Positions 5,331-5,472 of a stretch of DNA of 5,472 bases are shown one piece after another; position 1 is the stretch's first letter; every line of letters begins with the position of its first letter. The notes beneath the pieces are model-generated. The model did not search any database, was not told the origin of the DNA, and saw only the letters and a program-made list of their open reading frames with translations. The position numbers and the translations under genes are program-made. This stretch comes from an uncultured Carnobacterium sp. (GTDB lineage Bacteria > Bacillota > Bacilli > Lactobacillales > Aerococcaceae), in the NCBI GenBank assembly GCA_937967765.1, contig CALCML010000043.1:1-5472 (forward strand). Direction: 5' to 3'.

Positions 5331-5472
5331 TTCCGTTCGTCACCGCAAAGCTTCCACAGACTTGAAGGTGTTGCGTATGATAATTCCCATATCCCAATCA
5401 AGCTGACAGATACAAACCCTCCTTTTTTTAAGAGGAGAGCTGTAGATTTTTTTCTTTGCTTCTTTTTATGCC
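5331..5472. repeat. Direct repeat copy B (142 bp, runs to the window edge)
   Basis: Second copy of the 5094-5235 repeat. Identity continues to the last base of the window, so the true end of the repeat lies outside it. The cassette inside is 5354-5445, its hairpin is 5419-5437, and its T7 run is 5447-5453. The array may continue with another middle-type cassette, since the copy A sequence leads directly into one. Confidence 0.9.

Larger units (their letters stand above)
4899..5472. other. Gene-free repeat-rich region
   Basis: No reading frame here combines a ribosome binding site, a start codon and protein-like composition. The stretch consists of the long inverted repeat (to 5128), the terminator hairpin, and three tandem repeat cassettes that run to the window edge. 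A minus-strand frame stays open from the window end to 4994, but its copies do not show the pattern of a conserved protein. Confidence 0.75.

Noticed and set aside
5094..5472. CRISPR array
   Set aside because: The repeats are 92-142 bp with near-identical copies and similar short linkers; there are no 25-40 base repeats alternating with unique spacers.

Overview
The window looks like chromosomal DNA of a low-to-moderate GC Gram-positive bacterium (Bacillota, perhaps Lactobacillales). The grounds are strong AAAGGAG/GAGGG-type ribosome binding sites, a sigma-A-like TTGATT-17-TATAAT promoter, GTG as well as ATG starts, and a MacB-fold ABC exporter next to a divergent TetR regulator, a common arrangement in that phylum. 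The species cannot be named from the sequence.

Layout. Positions 1-31 (minus) hold the first ten codons of an unidentified gene. Its ribosome binding site overlaps the stop codon of the tetR-like gene upstream (44-589, minus), so the two look translationally linked. Positions 590-726 are a divergent control region with a good minus-strand promoter, a weaker plus-strand promoter candidate and two copies of a 15-bp near-palindrome related to TCAACA-CAT-TGTTGA, which are the probable operators. Positions 727-1428 (plus) encode a LolD/MacB-type ATPase. Positions 1443-4898 (plus) encode its 1151-residue FtsX/MacB-type permease. Positions 4899-5472 have no convincing gene and are filled with inverted and tandem repeats and hairpins, including the likely terminator of the transporter operon.

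How the parts work together. The TetR-like protein probably represses both its own gene and the ATPase-permease operon until an unknown ligand binds. The ATPase and the permease would form a type VII (MacB-fold) ABC transporter. That class uses ATP to move substrates outside the membrane or to work on extracellular partners rather than simply pump across the bilayer.

The two points most worth attention are these. (1) The permease carries an extracytoplasmic insert made of two arms with unbroken seven-residue periodicity (22 and 23 heptads) around a short Asp-Pro/Gly tip, predicted to be an antiparallel coiled-coil hairpin about 23 nm long with a tyrosine belt in its second arm. (2) The last codons of the permease lie inside a repeat family. 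An inverted copy of the same sequence faces it about 230 bp downstream, and three tandem cassettes with CCACAG...CTGT[G/A]G ends fill the rest of the window.
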